64,000 nucleotides of DNA from Paramecium octaurelia (Eukaryota > Ciliophora > Oligohymenophorea > Peniculida > Parameciidae): contig CAJJDP010000161.1 of the NCBI GenBank assembly GCA_905182995.1, positions 124,001 through 188,000 on the forward strand. The letters run 5' to 3'. Position 1 is the stretch's first letter, and each line of letters opens with the position of its first letter. The position numbers and the translations under genes were made by a program. A model generated the notes under the pieces. That model was not told the DNA's origin. It did not search any database and was given only the letters and a program-made list of their open reading frames with translations. Shown piece after piece: positions 23,767 to 36,975 of this stretch.

Positions 23767-25692
23767 ATGAACAAAGCTGAGGAGAGTTAGAATTAGTTTT
23801 TTGTGATTGAACGTACACTTATAATGTGAATTATGTAGCAATCGAGATGAGCAGTGAGAGTGAACCTGAAGACTTGGAAGATTTGGATGAATTGAATGAC
23901 ATCAAACATGAAGAAGAAAACCTCAATGATTTAGATAAGATAATCACTACTATGAAAAGTAAGATTCCTATTAGATAATTACTTAGAGGATGACTTCATG
24001 CCCAAAATAAGAGCAGAACCCCCCGAGCCAAAACCACCAGGTGTTATAAAGAGACCAGAAGTTGTGGATGACTTTATTCGTAACTTCCTCATCAAGAATC
24101 AAATGAATCGAAGTCTGGAAGTATTTCAGGTATTTTTCATCATCAATTATTCTAGTAAGAATGGTACGAACTATCATAGAAAGGCAAATTGGCTACAGAT
24201 GGAATGGGTTAAGTAACAGATGTTTATGTTTAAAATGAAAAACTTAAAGAAGAACTCAAATATGTAAGAGGAGAGTTGGACAAAGCTAAAATTGTGGCTG
24301 AAAATGCCAAATCCACATATGACAAACTCAGAAAAGAAAGGGATTTCCACAAAATGCATCATCATAGAGTGCAATAAGAAAAAAGGAAATTGAATCATGA
24401 TATTGATAAGCTGAAAGGATTGCACTAACAATACGAGGAAAAATACGAAGAACTATCCTAAAAGTATTCCCACGCCATGAAAGAAAAGATGTTATTGAAA
24501 TTAGAAAGAGATAGATTGGTGGCAAAAAATGATGCACTCCAAAGAAGTTTATAAAATGTATATCTTATATAATAATTAATAAAAGGTTGAAGAAAAGATC
24601 AATAAAGAAAAAGAGCCAGGAAGTCCCACTGATAAACTTCCCTTAGTCGATACCAAGGCCAACACCAAGAAGGCTTCAACCAAAACCAATACTGCATTCC
24701 CTCCTGATGATAGACCCAATCCTTATGCAGGTACTCAAATAGAACCACAAAATTACAGAAATGCCATCCTAAATAAAACTTTTAAGGGACATATGATGGC
24801 CATCTCATCTATGGATATGCACCCAAAGAAATCCATTGTTGCCACTGCCTCTGATGATTTCACTTGGAAAATTTGGACCTTACCATAAGGTGAATTGATC
24901 ATGTCTGGAGAAGGACATAAAGATTGGGTCAGTGGAATTCATTTCCATCCAAAAGGAAGTCATCTAGTTACTTCATCTGGTGATTGTACAATCAAAGTCT
25001 GGGATTTCATTAATGCATCGTGTACTCATACATTCAAAGATCACATTTAACCAGTTTGGGGTGTTAAATTCAATGACACTGGAGAATTCATTGTGAGTGC
25101 TAGTATGGATCACACTTGCAAAGTATTCGATTTAGCATCTGGTAAAACTAGACATACATTCAGAGGACATGTACTAATTCATATATTATTCAAAGGTCGA
25201 TTCTGTGAATCATGTGAGTTTCCAACCATTTTCAAACATCTTTACTTCTGCTTCAGCTGATAAGACAATTTCATTGTGGGATATCAGAAGTGGGTTGTGT
25301 GTTCAAACCTTCTATGGTCACTTGAATAGTGTCAATCACGCCACCTTCTCTTTAAAGGGAGACAGTATTGCCAGTTGCGATGCTGATGGGATTATCAAAA
25401 TGTGGGATGTTAGAATGGTCAAGGGAAGATCTCAATTTGATGCAGGTCCTTATTCTGCCAATGCTGTTGCTCTAGACAAAAGTGGCACGATACTTCTTGT
25501 GGGCTCTGATGATTAATAGATCAGACTCTATAATGAAACCACCTAGAAGGTATGATTTGTTGTTCACTTATTCAATAGTAAGAACACACTTTGAAGGGAC
25601 ATGAAGATGCTGTCCAAGATGTTGCATTTGATTACAATAGCAAAATGATTATTAGTTGCGGTTCCGATGCTACTTTTAGAATTTATTAATGA
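23767..25692 (+). CDS. SPAG16/PF20 central-apparatus WD40 protein
   Basis: 587 residues after six introns: 23813-23838, 23959-23986, 24130-24155, 24558-24585 (AAG), 25171-25195 (AAG) and 25550-25578. The N-terminus is acidic, then V-V-D-D-F-I-R-N-F-L, E-W-Y-E-L and a coiled coil. Seven WD40 repeats fill the C-terminal half (F-K-G-H-M-M-A-I-S-S-M-D, W-K-I-W, I-K-V-W-D-F, I-S-L-W-D-I, I-K-M-W-D-V), ending L-K-G-H-E-D-A-V-Q-D-V. This is the domain order of Chlamydomonas PF20 and human SPAG16, which sit on the C2 central microtubule bridge and are needed for ciliary beating. Confidence 0.9.
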
Positions 25693-25874
25693 TTTAATTT
25701 TATAAAACAAGATGCATATTATTAGCCAATTTTACTGAAGGTTTACCTTTCTTTACTATCTTAATTTTATCTATTCTTTTAAAAGCTACTCTCGCAATCC
25801 TTTCTGTAAAATGTCTATTCAAATCCTAATTATTTAAGCATCTTTCAAATTTTGATTTAAATCATAAAAATTAG

Positions 25875-27399
25875 ATGAATCAAGTTTAAGAGAGATTTAA
25901 AAGATTCGACATTTTCGGTTAAGAAATCAGACTATTGGCTTCTGGCTAGTCCGCTTTCAGAACAAACATTGGAGCATTTATGACTTTGGCTTTATTTTCT
26001 ATTCTGGCATATTCTTGTAATTCCTTTATTTTAGAAATGAATAAAGGAAAAAATGCTATGCTTAATTCTAAGGATGCTGTAATATCTGGAGAAGAAGTAA
26101 CTTGAAGAAATTTAACTTAGGGTTATACTTTTAATTCAACTGAGCTTATCTTCGCTGTTGGATTATTAGACAATCTGGGATAACCCATTCCTAATGATAA
26201 TAATCGAGTATTTACCATTAGTTTTTACTATTGCAATAAGTCATTAACTGACACTGAGTGCACCTACATACCAGGAACAATTTGTGGTAGCAGAATTCAA
26301 GAAATATCACAAGTAAATATACTTTTATAAGTTAGTAATTAAATATACCAAAGGGTTATGAAGATATTACTTACTGTATGGATGAAGAATACATTAAGTA
26401 AAATCCAGAAATCAGAATTCAAGGCTCAACTAGACAAGATAATTTTACCTTATTAGGAGCATTAGTGCAAAAATGTCAGAATAGCACGGATTCTAATAGT
26501 AATTTATAATTAAATTAGATTGTGCACCAATTGAGGATATTAATTAATATATCAAAAATGCAAACCTATATTACTCTTACTCGTTTCATCAGTTTAACAA
26601 AGAATTGGATGATTCCCCTTATGAAAAAGCATAAAATATAGATGTTACACCAATGTACTACAAAGTTCGAAAATATATAAAAATTTATTTTTAATACTCC
26701 TAGAGTTAATTGGAATATAACCCTTTTTATTTTTTCCCCTCTTATGTGCAGCATGATGGATTTGAATATCAAAATACAGGAATCGATTCGGCCTTAAATT
26801 TTGAAGACGACAGCAGCTTTGCATAACTGGAAATCAATTTGGATGCAAAGAAGAGGATTCATTTCATCACCTACCAAACCTTAATGGATGTCGCTGCCAA
26901 GATTGGTGGCTTTTTCACAATCATTAGAGTCATTTTTGACATTGTTCTATTCCCTATCCAATCGATACTTTACAGACTCTATTTGATCAATTGTATAACT
27001 CATCAATAAAACAATGTCAATACCAACACATCCGATACCCCAAAAAATAAAACTAATAACTTTTTAACCTTCTATAGGCTAATAAAATCTGGAAAAGCAA
27101 GATAGTTCTATCTTAATCAATCTGTTCTAATTGAAAAGTTTTTGGACATAACAGAAATATTGATTAATCCTCTACGGTTTACGCGGCAAGTCGAAGACTT
27201 ATATGGGTCGATAAAGAAATTTGATATTGTAAGTGCTCGGCAGAATAATTATAACATTAATCAGCAGATAGATGAACTGGTGGCTAATAACAATAACGAG
27301 TTTGCAGATCTCAAAAGCTTGAGTCCGAGAACTATAAATTAAGAAATGAAGTTGGGAAGTCTAACCAATTTTAAGGTTCCTCAACTTTCTATAAATTGA
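25875..27399 (+). CDS. Ciliate two-TM membrane protein, unknown function
   Basis: 485 residues after introns 26097-26120, 26313-26335 and 26499-26518 (20 nt). A short cytoplasmic head (F-K-R-F-D-I-F-G) leads to one hydrophobic segment at about 34-55. A long lumenal or extracellular part with several cysteines follows, then a second hydrophobic segment (G-G-F-F-T-I-I-R-V-I-F-D-I-V-L-F) near 320-345 and a charged cytoplasmic tail. Similar two-TM proteins form families in ciliates; no function is known to me. Confidence 0.65.
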
Positions 27400-27455
27400 A
27401 CTTTTATAATATTTAAATATATAATTGGATTTCATAAAAAGAAATTAATTGTAAG

Positions 27456-28418
27456 TCATTTTAATAATTGATTGAGTAATTCTTGTGCAAGATATGTTTT
27501 TGAATCTATTTCTGATTTAATTAATTAAATTTGTGTTCTTAATACACTTTCTTTGAAAACTTATTAATTTAATATTACATTTATCGAGTTGATCTCTTCA
27601 ATCTATTCAAGTTATCTTACATACATTATAATTTTAATCCATTTGTAGAAAAATATAGAAACTTTATTTTTTAATCGATCATCTACTTTTTGGAGGTAAA
27701 TCAGGATTCTGAAGACAGCTCTGTTTCTGGAATTCTGAGATTTTGTAGACAAAGACACTTTGGAATTATTGGTGCTAATTGGTGATTTCGATCTTGATTT
27801 TTATTTATTTTCCTTCTGATAAACAACATTATTTTATTAAATTTAAGTAACAGTCGATTTAAATGTATTCTAATTTGTATTGTATTTCGAATTGCTTGCA
27901 TTATTCATTAAGGCAGTATTCCTGATAAATCTATGAAATGCGATGGTCTTAATTAATCTTTCTTTTCGAGCTGCATTTTTGAATAATTGAACCAAAATTT
28001 GTTTTTGTCGATTTTAGAAGAACGCCTTCCTCTCCAAATCAAATATCTATTCTTCAATCATCTTTCGTTACTTCTTCATATTTCTATATGGATAGCGCTT
28101 TTGTTTTTCTAGATCCTTTCTTTCAATTTCCCAATTCTTTTCAAAAATGTCCTGATTTTGAAAGTATCTCCAAATGTAAAAGTAAAAACACTTTTTTGTT
28201 TAATATGTTTAATCTTCTTGTCTACTGTAGTATTTTAACATGAGAGTTATTAGTTTTTGAATATCTTTTTAATCATATTACATTTAATAAAACGACCTGT
28301 CATCATCTGATTCATGTAAATTTTTGAGATGATCATCCATTTCTTAAATGATATCTCTTTATTCCATCTACCTATTAAATTCATTCTTTTTCTAAACAAT
28401 TTGTTCCGCTATATTCAT
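27456..28418 (-). CDS. Hypothetical Lys/Gln-rich helical protein, 320 residues
   Basis: Intronless frame of 321 codons from ATG 28418 to TGA 27456-27458. Charged and helical throughout. The middle has aromatic-basic clusters (F-Y-F-Y-I-W-R-Y-F; A-F-H-R-F-I-R-N) loosely like IQ or SFI1-type helices, and the end is a clean heptad coil (V-L-R-T-Q-I-Q-L-I-K-S-E-I). A centrin-binding or cytoskeletal role is only a guess. Its start is 40 bp downstream of the helicase stop. Confidence 0.55.
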
Positions 28419-28458
28419 TGATTTAAGAAAATATCAAATAAAAAACCATAAATCAAAA

Positions 28459-30711
28459 TCAGAAGTCCTCCTCATCATTAAATGACAATGAGCCAAGCCT
28501 TTACTCCTTACTCTTAATAGGAAACTGCGTTTAACCAAATCCTTTAAATCCTGGCTTTCTCTATTTGATGCTCCCAAAAACCACTTTGCTTTCTTGATTC
28601 ATCAGCAACTCCTATTGCTTTTGCTATTTCTCAGCCTCTATTTTATCTAATTAATCCTTCTCCTATTAGTGTTTCATCTCTGCAATTTCTTATCTAGCAT
28701 CTCTATAAAAATGGGGAGCTATCTCAAAAAGCCAATGCGGATCAAGCTCAGTAACATTATGCATGGTTAATTTGTGATCTATAAACTATCTCAAAGACTT
28801 TACTTTGCTCAATCAACTCATGATAAATTACCCATTCAGGGTATGAAACAGTTAAAACAGAAGCGGGATGTAGATGAACCAATTATTTAGTGTAGATATT
28901 CCTGTAAACTCCTTCCCTTGCTGTATTCTCTCGTTATGCTACTTAAGAGAAGAATCCAGAGACAAAGCATCTTTAAATAGCCTCTACATCTTGGATGGAA
29001 CTTTTAATTTGCCTGTTTTTCCTTCTTTTTTGAATTTATTTGTAGATCTTTCCAGCTGATTCTAATTTATGCTTTGATACCCTGTATGTATCACACCAAT
29101 TCCCCTTATTTCCAATGTTAATATATCTAACAAATATGTTATGAAGTGATAAAACATCTCCTTCCTTACATCCCAAAGCTTTCTTGGCCTTCAACATCTG
29201 TAATGGTGTGGCATCACTACTAAAGATACCTCCTTGTATACTGAGAATGCTGGCTATTTTCAACATCTCATCTGAACATTGATACTCATCTAGAAAACTG
29301 TTTTCAACACAAACTGCCATTTATGTTTCCAATGGATAATCAACTATGGCATTTCCTAATTCTGTTAATGAAAAGTTTTCATCGATTAATTTTAAACTCA
29401 TCAAAATGTTAATGCAATTGATTAATTATTCATTCGAAACAGGAGTCAAAAATGTATTACTACATTGTAAATGATTTGGGGTTAATGAGAATGACTAAAT
29501 AAATGTCAGTGATTTTTACTCTAATCTATAAAATGAGTTCTGTGAGATTAGATCTCAATATTTCTGGAGGGAAAGTCTTGGGCAAATTTTGATAATCTTC
29601 CTTAGTGCACAGTCTATAGCAAATTCCATCTCTCGTTCTTCCTGCTCTGCCTGCTCTCTATGCACCAGATTGCTAAGAAATAGGTAATACATTTAATTAT
29701 TCCAAGTCTATGTTAATAAATTAATTTATTGATACTTCTCTTATAATCATAAACTTTTACTTTTTGATAACATGAATCTATAACATATACTATTCCATCA
29801 ATTGTGACACTGCTTTCTGCCACATTGGTTGATACTATTATTTTTCTACTTGCATGCTATTTAAACACCAATAACTATTTATCAATGCCCAAACTAGCAT
29901 GAAGTGGTAATACTACACAATTAGCCTTATGATGCGACCATAAATTGATAAATGCATGGATTTCTTCAACAGATGTTAAAAACACAAGAATATCACCTTC
30001 AGGCATCTTTTTGTGAATGTGATATGCCAATTCAACAGCAGAAATCACATAATTTTTACATGGTTCTAGTAAATACATGATCTAAAAGTCAATTAGATTA
30101 TAATTACATCAACTTCATAATTCCTACCTCTTATTGCAATGATTTTACTATTCGGAAAAAAGTTTTACAGTAAATCAACTTCCATAGTAGCAGATGAAAC
30201 TATCACTTTCAATTCAGGTCTCTTTTTTTGGATCTTCTTGATTAAACACAATAAGAGATCTGTATTTAAAGTGCGTTCATGAATATCATCGAGCATTACA
30301 ACTGAATATCCTTCAATCAATGGGTTGCCCATTATGATTTAAATCAATGTTCCATCAGTCACATATTCAATTTTTGTATTTTCACTCACTTTCGATTCGA
30401 ATCTCACTCTATAACCAATATCCTATCCCAATTCAGTCCCATTTTCATCAGATACTCTTTAAGCAATACTAATGGCAGCCATCTTTCTAGGCAGTGAGAC
30501 CAACACTCTCTCTTCTCCGCCGTAGCCTGCCTCTATTAAATATTATGGTATCTCTAATATTCATTAAGCATTATGTACAAGTTGTTTTGCCTGACCCTGT
30601 TTCAGCTAAGATGATCAACGTGCTATTGGTATCGACTCCATATAAAATTTATTCTTTATATGCTCTGATTGGCAGATTTTATGGATGACATTTTTTTGAT
30701 TAAATAAGCAT
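28459..30711 (-). CDS. DEAH-type RNA helicase, DHX35-like
   Basis: 707 residues after five introns: 30554-30578, 30082-30107, 29708-29735, 29495-29519 and 28779-28803. Helicase motifs in order: I ([13 protein letters not shown]), II (D-D-I-H-E-R), III (S-S-A-T-M-E), V ([10 protein letters not shown]) and VI (Q-R-A-G-R-A-G-R). HA2 and OB-fold regions follow, ending [10 protein letters not shown]. The run [13 protein letters not shown] after motif II is most like DHX35, a C-complex spliceosome helicase. The usual motif II glutamate is aspartate here (DDIH). The Q/K-rich tail with G-S-I-K-Q-R-K-P is unusual. PRP16/PRP22-type helicases are the alternative. Confidence 0.75.
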
Positions 30712-30727
30712 AATTAAAATAAACAAT

Positions 30728-32389
30728 TCATTATTCAGGTACTACACTGAATATTTTCATCTCTTCATTGCACTCTCCTACAATAAATTTCTAAGTAACC
30801 ATGTTTTCATTAGTAATTTCAATCTTCTTCATTTGCATAAGTCTCTAATGCAACATCACATTTATCGGATATAATTTATTTTCAATCTCTGTATGGATCT
30901 CAACAGACTCACTAAATCCAAGAATAAACAATTTGTCACTTTCATAACTTTTGATCAACTCTAAGCAAATCACCTTTTCTCCATTATAAATAGGTCCAAT
31001 TATCTCTAAATTCTAACTCAAAATATATATTGATGTTTAAATATCGTCATCCATCTTCAAGATCACTCTATTGAAATCTATGATCATTTGTGTGCATTTC
31101 TAAGTAAATTTATATGGGATTTCAGTAAGGATTTTGCCATTAAATAAATAGAGTTATCCACTTCGCATTCCAATTAAGAAATTGCTGCCAACCTTAATTA
31201 CACTCTCCATAGATTGTTCCACATTGTAATGCTAAGTGTACCTTAATTGTCCAATATCATTTTAAGTGAATATCCTGATCAATCCATCCTTACAAAAAGT
31301 GTATAGTTATCCATCCTCGAAGTTTGTATAGACAATCTCCTTCATTGATATATCAGATATTATCTAAGGGCATTACTGATGGAACACATTATGGAACACC
31401 ATTAAATTTTTAAAGGATTCCTCCTCTTTCTAAAATTGGATTATTAGAGTGTATTCATTATTTGGATGCTCTTAGATAAAAGCAGAAATAAATTATTTAT
31501 CTGTTTGACTAATTGTCACTTTCTTTTCTTCATCAATTATTTCATTTCCATTTCTTTTGAATGGTATTTAATAAAAATCAATTGCATCTGCTCTTAAAAT
31601 GCCTAAAAATTAAAAATGATATCCTGCAATTTGAATTAGATTAGCTATGTTCTTCTTCTATACCAAATTCAACACTTAATGCCTTTTCTTTACTTAGATC
31701 TCATTCTTTTTCACTTTCTTTGTGATACTAACGGTTTCTATTTATTATTCACTCTAATTGGTTCTCTCCTTCTCTTCATCTTATATGTGATCTCTTTTCG
31801 TAAATGTATTTTCTCTACCTCCTCTGCCTCTGCCTCTTCCTCTTCCACGTGTATTTTATCTAAATTGCTACTAATCATCTCCATTATCGTTGTCTTGATT
31901 TCTTTGCCATCTCTCCGAATTAACATTATTCCTCTCTTGGATGTTTTTCTCTCTTTGTACAGGTTATTAATTCTAATTTTCCTATTAGTCCTAATTTTGA
32001 TCCCGTTTGTATTTGATTTATCTATTTTCATTAGCTTCCTTTTATTATCCAAATCTTTAGCCGCTTTTTTGTTCATAAGAATTCTTTGGTTATTGCTGCC
32101 TCTATTTTAAGTCAATTCTGTCACTTTTATCTATTTTATTATTGTCTTTGGTTTGTTCCTCCTCTTGATATCTGTCAATCTAAGCTCTTCCCCTGCCTCT
32201 CCCTCTCACAAATTTTCTTTCCTATGTTTAATAATCATTATTCTTCTTCAAATTGAGTTTGCCCTTCTCATCTCTAACTAGGTTAACTTTCTCAATATTT
32301 GATGAGTCATGGGAATATTTGCATTGGTCTCCTTCCCTGCAATTTCCTTATATATAAAATCTGCATGGAGCATCAAATTTGGCATTCAT
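30728..32389 (-). CDS. CCCH zinc finger plus beta-propeller-like protein
   Basis: Intronless, 553 residues. A CCCH finger starts at once: C9-x7-C17-x5-C23-x3-H27 within A-P-C-R-F-Y-I-Q-G-N-C. Then come RG-rich (R-G-R-G-R-G-R-A; R-G-R-G-R-G-R-G-G-R) and long Q/N/K-rich stretches with many TAA/TAG glutamines. The last 280 residues are beta-rich repeats resembling a WD propeller (Y-T-F-C-K-D-G-L-I-R-I-F; F-L-I-G-M-R-S-G-Q-L-Y-L-F). A CCCH finger plus propeller recalls plant ZFWD proteins, and an RNA-linked role is likely. It ends 16 bp before the helicase start on the same strand. Confidence 0.65.
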
Positions 32390-33084
32390 ATATATTTGTT
32401 AATAAATTAATAATAATAAATATTCTCATTGTAATAATAGTGTTGTAACAATGCATTATTTTCACTTCAGGTAAATGATGTTTCAAATAATCCATTACTT
32501 TTACTCACCCACGAAATTAATGATAATAATAAAAACTCAATTAAAAAGTATCTGGAATCTAATTATTAGGATGATTTTTGATATAAGTATTATATAAATT
32601 TTTACACTTAATATACTTTCATGCTTGAAGGAATTCACTTTGAAATTTGTTCAATGACTTTCTGTTTTGGATGTTTATAACAATAAGAGTATTCTTTATG
32701 TCAATTCGATTATAAGATTAATAATTCAGTCTATTTGGATATGACAAGTAAAATATGTCAAACTGGTAATTTGAGAATTTCAGTTAAGAGGTATAGAAGT
32801 CATTGAGTGAAAATGATTATGAATCAGATAATCAATTAGCAATCGTGGAATCATGATTTAAATTGAAAATATTTTAATTTAAATATTTAGAGCTGAATTA
32901 TTACTAAAGGGGGAGAGGAATAACTTAAGAGTAGCTTATCATATAATTAGATGGATGCAGATACCATATAAATTGGATTGATATATTTAATACTTTATGA
33001 TAGAAGTCAAGTATACGTATATGTATATTAAATAAAGAATATATCAAATGATATGTTATTTGATATAAATAATAAAAATATATA
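32390..33084. other. Divergent intergenic region, no gene seen
   Basis: About 695 bp of very AT-rich DNA between divergent CCCH and PTB-like genes. No long open frame or RNA gene recognised; it must contain both promoters. Confidence 0.5.
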
Positions 33085-34479
33085 ATGATATCTGAGAATG
33101 AGAGTACACGAGTTTTGTTGGTGATTGTGCAGAATCCTTAATCCATAATACTGCCTCATTCTTTGTTCTATCGATACTTTTCGAATTATGGAGAAGTTAA
33201 TAAGATATTGATATTCGAGAAAGGGAAGTTATGGAAATGCTTTATAGAGATGGCTACTTTATAGTAGGCCAAGATTTCATAGTAGTAATTGAATGGCTGT
33301 TAGTTGTACGAGTAAACAATAATGAATGTGTAAATAATCTAAATGATTTATAGTTACTATTCAACACTGCAGAGTGTCACCTTCCTGAACAACAATTCAG
33401 GCGGTGTGGATTACAAGGCAATGAAACAAAGAAATTCAACCAAGACTGTGAATGTTTATGAATAGGACTATTATCCAAAGACATACAGTCAACCCTTGAT
33501 AACTCAATAGGATGCGAAATTAAGCATGGCGAGTTTTGGAAACGAGAGAACGAGAGCCAGCTTAAACGACAAATAGGATTTCCAGGATTATAAAAATGAA
33601 TGGGAACCTTCAAAAATATAAACATCGCTGGAATTCATAGATGATAGCGATTCCCCTAGAAACAGAAAGTATGCCTCCTTTAAATCAATATAATTTGACG
33701 ACAACGAACATGATCCCATAGATGAGGACATAATGCATGCATTTTCATCCGAAAAGAATACATACCTAAATTCGTATATGTTTTCGATACCAGAGGTAGA
33801 AGACAGGATAAAGAATCAAGATATTGACCCATACACTTATGTATCGCCTTAATTCTTAAGAGAAAATCAGCCTTCCAAAGTTGTCTATATGAGAGGGTTG
33901 ATGAATCAGAATATTACGCCATTAAACATATTTAATTTACTATCAAATTTCGGAAATGTGTTAGTAATCATTCATATCAAGCATAAAACATCAGCCTTGG
34001 TGTAATTTGAGAAATTGCAACATGCTTAAAACGCACTTGATCATCTGAATAATCAGGTGTTCTTTGGGTACAAACTGAAGATCTTTTACTCAAACTATTA
34101 AGAAATTCAGTTCCCCCTGCCCTTCCAATCCCCTTAAACTTAAGTCTTTATGCCCATTCCATCGCAATTCAGATTTAGTGATGGCAAATCAATATCATTC
34201 AATCCGCCTAGCCAAATACTGCATTTGAGTAATATCAAAGGGAAGATGTGCGAGGACGAGTCCTACATTAAAGAGATCTTTAAAGGAATTGGCAATGTTT
34301 AAGCAATCAAATTTATACATATTGACAAGTAAGAAAACCTCTATAATAGATAAAAACATATGGCATTAGTAAGATTATCGACCTTAGAAGAAGCATTGAA
34401 TGGAGCAGCTTTACTTCACGGGAAAGAAGTAATGGGCAGAAAGATCAATGTTTCATTTACCAAAAGTAAATTATGCTGA
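33085..34479 (+). CDS. PTB/hnRNP L-like protein with RRM domains
   Basis: Intronless, 464 residues. Three RRM-like units: residues about 8-85 (V-L-L-V-I-V-Q-N-P, Y-F-S-N-Y-G-E-V), about 270-345 (V-V-Y-M-R-G-L, I-F-N-L-L-S-N-F-G-N-V) and about 385-460 (I-L-H-L-S-N-I, V-M-G-R-K-I-N-V-S-F). The R-G-L-x6-P-x-x-I-F-N-L-L-S-x-F-G pattern is the PTB/hnRNP L family signature, which implies pyrimidine-tract RNA binding in splicing or mRNA control. A Ser-rich acidic linker separates RRM1 and RRM2. Confidence 0.7.
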
Positions 34480-34559
34480 AATGTAACAGAGTCAGCTTTT
34501 GCTCAAGTATTATGACTTTCTAAAACAATATAATTATTAATTATCCTTATTCTTATATT

Positions 34560-35610
34560 TCATGCTTTTACACCAGAAGATGTGAACAGATCCTCAGTCT
34601 TCTTTTCAACTTCAGGTTCGAATTAACATAATTGTAAACTTCTTTGGAATTGGCTGATTCTTTTGATGATTCTGGAATGCAAGTAAGTCTTGGAAGCATG
34701 AATGTGATAATGCAAATATTGTCTAACATTACTATGTATATTACCTAAATCCTTATAAAAATGTAGATAATTATTCTATATTCTTACTAAAATGTTATGC
34801 CTTGAATAGTGTCATCGTTATTAATTATGAATTTGGATCCACCTTGATATTCGACACTTCTGGGAATGCTGATTTCAATATAGAAGATTGGTAATTCGAT
34901 CTTGAAATAGGAGGGGCCATCTTCACATTTTTCTTTGCATCGATTATCTCGGTGATTATTAGATTTGCCAATGTCCTATCAACATTGTCAGAAAATGAAA
35001 TCTCATAGAAAATGTTCAAAGCATCTTTGTCAGGAATGGCATAAACAACTTCATTCTCTCTACTTTGATACTTGAATGGAGACGATGCTTCCCCTTTATT
35101 GATTTGATCGAATGCCTACTCAAATGCAGCTGCATAGAAGTTTCTTCTTATTTATGAGAAATCCTTTGTGACCTTCTCAAACAATTTCTAATTTTCTGCT
35201 CGTATCTGCAATTTTAGCTCCTAAAGTTCAGCCTTTTCTGCCTCCGTTGCATTCTTTGGAATCTTAGGTTCCTCTTTGGCTGATTAGGCATCGAATGAAA
35301 ACGTCAAATGAAATCCTTCATCTACAGCCTCCTTTGTGTAATCTATCCTTTATTTATATGTAATTACCCTTATAGTATTTCTCAATCATGTAGTTACCTG
35401 CTATGCTGAATATCTCATTGAAATTAAAACAAGTAAATGATAGAAACAATTTACCATCCTCCTTGTATTACAATTTTGTGCAGGAGTAATTGTAATCCTT
35501 AGCAACCACGATTCTTGGATCCTTTTTCCTAAAGTCACTATACTAAATTACATGATCAAATCCATTATCTAGGTTTAAAGTAGCTTATTCTATGGATCTA
35601 TGAGCATCAT
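34560..35610 (-). CDS. ARPC2 (p34), Arp2/3 complex subunit 2
   Basis: 326 residues after introns 35529-35551, 35343-35367 and 34723-34744. It begins M-M-L-I-D like the M-I-L-L-E of ARPC2. It contains I-V-V-A-K-D-Y, F-H-L-T-F-S-F-D-A, S-S-P-F-K-Y-Q-S-R-E-N-E-V-V-Y and the diagnostic C-terminal helix F-R-Q-Y-L-H-Y-H-I-H-A-S-K-T-Y-L-H-S-R followed by P-E-V-E-K-K. A charged insert near residues 90-140 and another in the middle are longer than in animals. It forms the structural core of the actin-nucleating Arp2/3 complex. Confidence 0.85.
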
Positions 35611-35734
35611 TGTTTTAATTATTTATTTAATTATATAATATTGCTGATATACAATATTTATTTTAATATTATTCTTGTACTAGAACTTTTTATTATCTCG
35701 AAATAAGATAAAAATTATTAATTGTAATATTAAT

Positions 35735-35923
35735 TCAATCTAATTATATCAAAGAAGTAGCAAAAATTGAAAGTCTATCAATTTCTTCCTTATAACTTGA
35801 CAGAGTTTACAACAATTTTAAAGGCATTATAAATTTTGATAGTTAGACTCTTAAATACATGAATTGTTTGTGAAACTACACTTACTCAATAAATTTTAAA
35901 CTAGTTTTCAACTCTTGTTCCAT
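35735..35923 (-). CDS. Small ORF, 62 residues, uncertain
   Basis: A ciliate-code frame from ATG 35923 to TGA 35735-35737 with balanced, helical composition (Q-E-L-K-T-S-L-K-F-I-E; Y-K-E-E-I-D-R-L-S). It stays open upstream, so it may be the last exon of a longer gene whose 5' exon I could not find. It lies in the gap between ARPC2 and the 36070-36975 gene. No homology recognised. Confidence 0.3.
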
Positions 35924-36069
35924 ACTATCAAAATTTATTTGTGATGTTTATAAAATAATGATAAACTTGTTGGTTCTTTATTAATTCTGAATTTTTAATA
36001 TCAAATTTAAAGTGTTATTCAATAAAAAAAAATATCTTAAATTAATATTAACCAAATTATTTATAGGAT

Positions 36070-36975
36070 TCAAGTTAATTCAATGAACCGCTTTCCTAAG
36101 TTTTCTAGTCGCAGGATTTATCTGAAAAAAGTTGTCATCTATCGTAAAACACATATTACAATTGAATATATATTTATCGAAGCCTTCATTTAGTGACTTA
36201 TATGATGAATTATGAACTATTTTTAAATATTTTCTTAAGACAAATATAATTCTATATCTTGACAATAGAGTACCACGCTTCTTTTATAGTCTTCGAATGT
36301 TACGATTGCTTCTTAGAAACTATAATATAAGTTAGTTGCTTTTTAGAAACTATAATATAAATTAGGATTAGCCCTATTTACATCCAATTAACAATGAGAT
36401 TTATATTCTTCAATTTCAAAACTTAGGATATTCAATCTATCTATCGTTTATTCTTGCTATCTTTTATGTTTTTATCTATTCTCCTAAGATTATGTGTCAT
36501 CTTACTGTATAGGCCTATCAGATTTTTGAGAGTTTTCTTCACTTGCCTCTCTGAGCGATTAAGCATATTCGTTGTTTACTAAATCAGCTTTTCTCATTAA
36601 TTCTTTATTTATGGCAATTGTTTTAACTAAATTTTATCTCAAATTAGTTATTTGTTCCTCTTGATATTTGATTTATTATTGATGTTTTAAATTCTATTAT
36701 TCTAATTATGATGAATGGCTTGAATTATTTATCTGATGTTCTTTTACTTCAAAGCTTTAAGCCTTGTCAAATACTTTTAAGAAAATCTCTATATCTTTCC
36801 TTAAAAAAAATTAGCCCTAGTGACTAACAACATATTCCCTGAATTCTTTCTAAAAATCAAAGGAGGTTTTAGGCAACCTATCTGCTACAAAATGAAAAAG
36901 TTCTGCAAATGTTTTATATATTATCAGACAATTTCCTTTTTGGCATTAACTTTCTTCTAACAATGAACTATTCAT
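36070..36975 (-). CDS. Hypothetical coiled-coil protein, 301 residues
   Basis: Intronless frame of 302 codons. The first 80 residues look folded (F-A-E-L-F-H-F-V-A-D-R-L-P); a Q/E/K coiled coil follows (about 90-190). A local 30-nt tandem duplication at 36308-36367 gives two copies of N-L-Y-Y-S-F-Q-[KE]-A, and a basic C-terminal end follows. The first 143 nt of the gene are repeated at 38156-38298 because of the contig-join duplication. No family recognised. Confidence 0.6.
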
